From: Catenuloplanes indicus
GTDB lineage: Bacteria > Actinomycetota > Actinomycetes > Mycobacteriales > Micromonosporaceae
Direction: 5' to 3'
Assembly: GCF_030813715.1 (NCBI RefSeq)
Contig: NZ_JAUSUZ010000001.1
Location: 4,216,001-4,280,000, forward strand
Length of the DNA: 64,000 nt
The position numbers were made by a program, and so were the translations under genes. The notes beneath the pieces were generated by a model, which did not search any database, had not been told where the DNA came from, and saw only the letters and a list, made by a program, of their open reading frames with translations. This document shows, piece after piece, positions 53,494 through 64,000 of the stretch (positions within the stretch are counted from its first letter, which is position 1; the number at the start of each line of letters is the position of its first letter).

Positions 53494-53847
53494 TCAGTCG
53501 ATGCCGGGCGCGAAGTCCTGCAGCGGTGCGTTGGCGTAGTTGAAGATTCCGACGACCAGCGCCAGCACCAGCGCGCAGGCCGCGAGCGTGATCCCGGACC
53601 AGGCGAGCACGGTGCCGCGGCGGATCCACGCGGCCCCGGTCAGGTAACCGCCGGACGCGTACGCCTCGCGCTCCGCCTGCCGGGCCAGCAGCAGCGCGAT
53701 CGTGGCCGGCACCAGGCCGCCGACCAGCGGCCCGGCGAGGAACGCGATCAGCCCGAGCGCGAATACGGCCGGCGCCTTGGTGGACCGCACCGGCTCCGGA
53801 TCGAGCGGATGCCGCCCCGGCCCGACCACCGCCTGAGGAAAGCTCAT
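53494..53847 (-). CDS. Small DUF4190-like membrane protein
   Basis: 117 residues with two hydrophobic regions (APAVFALGLIAFLAGPLVGGLVPATIALLLA and AWSGITLAACALVLALVVGIFNY) and between them a polar helix with AEREAYASGGYLTGAAWIRRGTVL, a pattern of DUF4190-type proteins. ATG 53847; the longer frame to 53889 enters the rpoC terminator zone. Its neighbour at 52080 carries a similar membrane domain, so the pair may work together. Role unknown. Confidence 0.8.
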   Translation of the reverse strand: MSFPQAVVGPGRHPLDPEPVRSTKAPAVFALGLIAFLAGPLVGGLVPATIALLLARQAEREAYASGGYLTGAAWIRRGTVLAWSGITLAACALVLALVVGIFNYANAPLQDFAPGID

Positions 53848-53871
53848 GCACCCATCATCCCTCGCGAAACA

Positions 53872-53908
53872 CCGGAGGCGGGGACGCATCCCGCGTCCCC
53901 GCCTCCGG
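53872..53908 (-). terminator. Strong terminator after rpoC
   Basis: A perfect 16-bp inverted repeat with a 5-nt loop (CCGGAGGCGGGGACGC paired with GCGTCCCCGCCTCCGG), 30 nt past the rpoC stop. It should end the rpoBC transcript ahead of the two small membrane-protein genes. Confidence 0.9.
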
Positions 53909-53937
53909 CGGTGGTTCAGAAAACTAGATCAAGCAGC

Positions 53938-57828
<3,891 letters not shown>

Positions 57829-57876
57829 GTTATATATCCCTCGTGTCGTGTCTTTAAGGCTAGTTGGGCTCCGGGG

Positions 57877-57910
57877 CAGGTGAGGGGCGGGCGGACCCGC
57901 CCCTCACCTG
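57877..57910 (-). other. Perfect 15-bp hairpin between rpoB and rpoC
   Basis: 57877-57891 pairs perfectly with 57896-57910. The RNA on the coding strand would be a 15-bp G/C-rich stem closed by a UCCG tetraloop (UNCG family), starting 6 nt after the rpoB stop. No U-run follows, so full termination is doubtful; attenuation, RNase processing or mRNA protection fits better inside an operon. Confidence 0.85.
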
Positions 57911-57915
57911 GAACC

Positions 57916-61347
<3,432 letters not shown>

Positions 61348-61945
61348 GATGCGTCCTTCCGAGGACCGGTGCTGCAAAACGGCCGTTATGCGCGCACCCC
61401 AACTGACCCCGCATGGGCGGAATGACCGGTCTGAGCATTCCAGGGCAGGGCTGTAGTGAGAAGGCAGCGCAAACTAGCAGTGTAGCCGCACGGCTAACCG
61501 CTGTCCAGCCCCCCACCACAGGTCGTCGCGGAACAGGCCGGGCGCACCTGATCGGTGCTCGCCGGGCCGCTCGGAACGCGGCGTGACTCTGTCGGTTCGC
61601 CCCCGGTATTACCCGGGTCGGGGCCGTCGCAAGCGCGGAAGGTCTTGCTGCCGTTTAGCGTGCCTGCCCCCACAGCCCACGTCAAGGGCTGCGAGGCGGG
61701 TCGGAGCCCGGTGATCGACGACAAGCGTCCGAAACGGGCCACATAAGCCGTAAATCCGGCAATATGCCTGGCGAATCAGAAGGTTTAGTGATCACCTAAT
61801 ACGGTCCGCAATCGGACGATGCCGAACAGCATCCCCCAGCGGCGGTACGGCCGACCTGCCCGACTACGCCGGCCGGCTAAACCGGGCAGCGCCGTACCGA
61901 TGCCCGGAGCGACCCCGCGAGTGACGAATGCCACTGCGGAACGCC
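61348..61945 (-). other. rpoB leader and upstream region
   Basis: The 5' leader is about 125 nt from the predicted start near 61472 to the TTG. Further upstream, to the rplL terminator, ~430 nt contain no believable ORF. A CCCGG-TATTAC-CCGGG pair sits near 61605-61620 and an A+T-richer patch at 61745-61815, which may hold a second promoter that was not resolved. Confidence 0.5.
61479..61507 (-). promoter_or_regulatory. Probable rpoB promoter
   Basis: Minus strand -35 TGGACA (5 of 6) and -10 TACACT (4 of 6) with a 17-nt spacer. Predicted start about 61472, giving a ~125-nt leader to rpoB. Confidence 0.75.
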
Positions 61946-61981
61946 GGAAGGCGGGCGCCCCGGCCGGGACGCCCGCCTTCC
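61946..61981 (-). terminator. Terminator after rplL
   Basis: A perfect 12-bp stem GGAAGGCGGGCG/CGCCCGCCTTCC with a 12-nt loop, 16 nt past the rplL stop. It separates rplJL from rpoBC, so rpoBC probably relies on its own promoter at 61479-61507. Confidence 0.85.
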
Positions 61982-61996
61982 GCGGAAACGCAGGAC

Positions 61997-62380
61997 TTAC
62001 TTGAGGGTGACCTTGGCGCCTTCGCCCTCGAGCTTCTCCTTGGCCTTCTCGGCCGTCTCCTTGTTGACCTTCTCGAGGATGGCCTTCGGCGCCGACTCGA
62101 CGACGTCCTTGGCCTCCTTCAGGCCCAGGCCGGTCAGCTCGCGCACGACCTTGATGACCTGGATCTTCTTGCCACCGTCGGCCTCGAGGACGACGTCGAA
62201 CTCGTCCTTCTCCTCCTCCTGCGGCGCGGCGGCGGCCGGGCCGGCCGGGCCCGCGACGGCGACCGGGGCGGCGGCGGTGACGTCGAAGGTCTCCTCGAAC
62301 TGCTTCACGAACTCGGAGAGCTCGATCAGCGTCATCTCCTTGAACGCGTCGAGCAGCTCGTCGGTGCTGAGCTTCGCCAT
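61997..62380 (-). CDS. rplL: 50S ribosomal protein L7/L12
   Basis: 127 residues. N-terminal dimerisation helices ([30 protein letters not shown]), an Ala/Pro/Gly hinge ([19 protein letters not shown]), and the factor-binding C-domain ([47 protein letters not shown]). Forms the flexible stalk that recruits EF-G and EF-Tu. 88 nt after rplJ. Confidence 0.99.
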   Translation of the reverse strand: MAKLSTDELLDAFKEMTLIELSEFVKQFEETFDVTAAAPVAVAGPAGPAAAAPQEEEKDEFDVVLEADGGKKIQVIKVVRELTGLGLKEAKDVVESAPKAILEKVNKETAEKAKEKLEGEGAKVTLK

Positions 62381-62468
62381 GTCGGCGGTCCTTCCTCTTG
62401 CTTCTGCAACACGCGAGCGGGCTCGCGGGTCAGGTCTGTGGTTGGGGTCTTACCGAGCGCAGAGGGCC

Positions 62469-63014
62469 TCAGGCGGCCTCCGCGCCCTCCTTCTCACGCT
62501 TTTCCTGCAGCGCGGCCGCCGTGCGGACGGCCTTGGACAGCGGCGCCTGGAAGAGCGCAGCGGCCTTGCTGAGGCTGGCCTTCATGCCGCCGGCCAGCTT
62601 GGCCAGCAGCACCTCACGGGACTCGAGGTCGGCGAGCTTGTTGACCTCGGCGGCCGAGATGGCCTTGCCCTCGAAAACGCCGCCCTTGATGACGAGCGCG
62701 GGGTTGGCCTTCGAGAAATCACGAAGGCTCTTCGCCGCCTCGACGGGGTCGCCGGAAACGAAGGCGAGCGCGGTAGGACCGGTGAACAGCGTGTCGAGGC
62801 CCGAGATGCCCGCGTCCGTCGCGGCGCGCTTCGCGAGCGTGTTCTTCGCGACCGCGTAGGTGGTCTCGCGACCCAGCGAGCGCCGCAGCTTGGTCAGCTG
62901 CGCGACCGTCAGGCCCCGGTACTCGGTGAGCACGGTGGCGCCCGAGTTACGGAAGTGCTCCGTCAGCTCGGCGACGGCAGTGGCCTTGTCGGCCCGAACC
63001 GGCTTGTCCGCCAT
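62469..63014 (-). CDS. rplJ: 50S ribosomal protein L10
   Basis: 181 residues: [81 protein letters not shown], ending in an Ala/Glu-rich helix that carries L7/L12 dimers. ATG 63014 follows GAAGGGAGGGAC. The longer open frame to 63251 is the untranslated leader. L10 with L12 is expected to repress its own mRNA through that leader. Confidence 0.99.
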   Translation of the reverse strand: MADKPVRADKATAVAELTEHFRNSGATVLTEYRGLTVAQLTKLRRSLGRETTYAVAKNTLAKRAATDAGISGLDTLFTGPTALAFVSGDPVEAAKSLRDFSKANPALVIKGGVFEGKAISAAEVNKLADLESREVLLAKLAGGMKASLSKAAALFQAPLSKAVRTAAALQEKREKEGAEAA

Positions 63015-63023
63015 GTCCCTCCC

Positions 63024-63180
63024 TTCTCGTTGCTTGCGGCTGGTCTGCCCCGGACAACGAGAAAGCCCCGGCGCAGGACAGCGCACGGGGCCGGGCGCGG
63101 CTCGGGAGCCGCGGCGGATCCAACGTTCTAGCGCTCGCCCTGCGCGGGTCGCCCGTCGGACGGGACCTTCGGCCACACCA
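63024..63180 (-). promoter_or_regulatory. L10 (rplJ) leader RNA with attenuator-like hairpin
   Basis: Upstream of rplJ on the minus strand lies a structured leader. The clearest element is GCCCCG-U-GCGC...GCGC-CGGGGC (63065-63091, 6-nt loop), followed by CUUUCUC; there is also GCGGCT/AGCCGC at about 63098-63113. Position and shape fit the widespread L10 leader, where L10-L12 binding lowers expression. Exact limits are approximate. Confidence 0.7.
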
Positions 63181-63356
63181 TGAGGCGCGGCGACCAGCGG
63201 TCTATGGGTGAAACTCCGACCAAGACTAGCGGCCCGTCCGGTCATCGCCAAATCCGGGGGCGGGCGGGCCCCGTCAGGTTAAATCTTGAGAACTTTTCGC
63301 CCCGAAGTCGGACATCCGCTTGCCCTGCGTGCCGACGCGCTCCATGATCAGCCGCC

Positions 63357-64000
63357 GTGCCCGCAGAGACACCCACCCAGCGTACGGTCGAGAACGGCGA
63401 TCATGCCGACGCTCCGAAGGCCGGCTCGAACCCGGCTACCCGGCCCGCCGCCCCGCCGGCGTCCGAGGGCCCCGGGAAGTCCTGGTGGCCCGCGATCCGG
63501 ATCGGCGGTGCGGTCTGGGCCTCCTCCTATCTGGCCTGGATCACCGTCACGCTCTTCACGCAGTACGGCCGGCCGCACGGCAACCCGATCGCGTTCGTGG
63601 ACCTCATGCGCAGCTGGTGGCGCTACGACGCGATGGTCTTCACCCGGCTCGCCGAGAACGGCTACGGCACCCATCCGGTCGACCCGGCTTTCTTCCCGCT
63701 CTACCCGATGCTGGTCCGCGGCGCCGACATGCTGCTGCCCGGCAGCGCGAAGTTCACCGCGATCGCCGTCGCCGCGGTTGCCATGTTCGCCATGTACACG
63801 CTGCTCTACCGCCTGACGGAGGTCGAGTTCAGCCCGGCGGTGGCGGTGCGGACCTGCTGGGCGATGGCGGCCTGGCCGGTCGCCTTCTTCCTCGGCATCG
63901 GGTACAACGCCTCGTTGTTCATCGCGCTGATGCTGGGCGCGGTCTACGCGATGCGCCGCGGGCACTGGTGGGTGGCCGGCGTGCTCGGCGGGTTCGCGTC
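63357..64000 (+). CDS. Mannosyltransferase-like multi-pass membrane protein (N-terminal part)
   Basis: At least 214 residues, open to the right edge. A polar Pro-rich start (to about residue 40) leads to membrane segments: IRIGGAVWASSYLAWITVTLF, AIAVAAVAMFAMYTLLY, MAAWPVAFFLGIGYNASLFIALMLGAVYA. Between TM1 and TM2 it has WRYDAMVFTRLAENGYG and PAFFPLYPMLVRG, the loop pattern (WD/YD...FFPLYP) of GPI-mannosyltransferase-2/PIG-V-like enzymes that use polyprenyl-phosphate sugars. GTG 63357 is the first in-frame start after a stop at 63345. It diverges from rplJ and separates it from any rplK-rplA upstream. Confidence 0.85.
   Translation, partial: MPAETPTQRTVENGDHADAPKAGSNPATRPAAPPASEGPGKSWWPAIRIGGAVWASSYLAWITVTLFTQYGRPHGNPIAFVDLMRSWWRYDAMVFTRLAENGYGTHPVDPAFFPLYPMLVRGADMLLPGSAKFTAIAVAAVAMFAMYTLLYRLTEVEFSPAVAVRTCWAMAAWPVAFFLGIGYNASLFIALMLGAVYAMRRGHWWVAGVLGGFA

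Overview
The window is a very G+C-rich actinobacterial chromosome segment. Codon third positions are almost all G or C, GTG and TTG starts are common, and no IS element, phage gene, tRNA, rRNA or CRISPR array was found. Gene order and content (a cvnABCD conservon, an F420-type LLM enzyme, a TPP-riboswitch thi operon, and the rplJL - rpoBC - str - S10 - spc - alpha ribosomal superlocus) fit a filamentous actinomycete, most likely Micromonosporaceae. The family assignment is inference.

Left part (1-15.3 kb): a conservon on the minus strand (cvnA-B-C-D, with cvnD cut by the window edge) faces away from an orphan branched-chain-type substrate-binding lipoprotein. Next come a three-gene NMT1/SsuA-type ABC importer in which the ATPase gene is flipped relative to permease and binding protein, an LLM-class oxidoreductase, a multi-pass membrane protein, and a ~1,400-residue Pro/Ala-rich disordered protein with internal repeats.

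Middle (15.3-28.7 kb): a complete seven-gene thiamine operon thiE-thiO-thiS-thiG-thiE2(tenI-like)-thiD-thiC reads leftward behind a TPP riboswitch. It is followed by an ABC-F ATPase, an RsmC-like methyltransferase, a 1,325-residue membrane-anchored low-complexity protein with tandem repeats, and truA.

Right part (28.7-64 kb), nearly all on the minus strand: the translation and transcription superlocus. Read in the direction of transcription from the right edge it runs L10 leader-rplJ-rplL; rpoB-rpoC; two small membrane-protein genes; rpsL-rpsG-fusA-tuf; rpsJ-rplC-rplD-rplW-rplB-rpsS-rplV-rpsC-rplP-rpmC-rpsQ; rplN-rplX-rplE-rpsN-rpsH-rplF-rplR-rpsE-rpmD-rplO; secY-adk-map; a DUF1707 gene; infA-rpmJ-rpsM-rpsK-rpsD-rpoA-rplQ; truA. 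A partial mannosyltransferase-like membrane gene starts at the right edge on the plus strand.

The most unusual signals are non-coding. A 19-25 nt element is repeated almost exactly in the leaders of the str and S10 operons and ahead of infA. Long perfect hairpins sit inside the operons (rpoB/rpoC, rpsD/rpoA, fusA/tuf, rpsG/fusA). Among the proteins, two giant repeat-bearing disordered ORFs and the conservon paired with an orphan binding protein stand out. No wholly unknown multi-gene system was convincingly seen.
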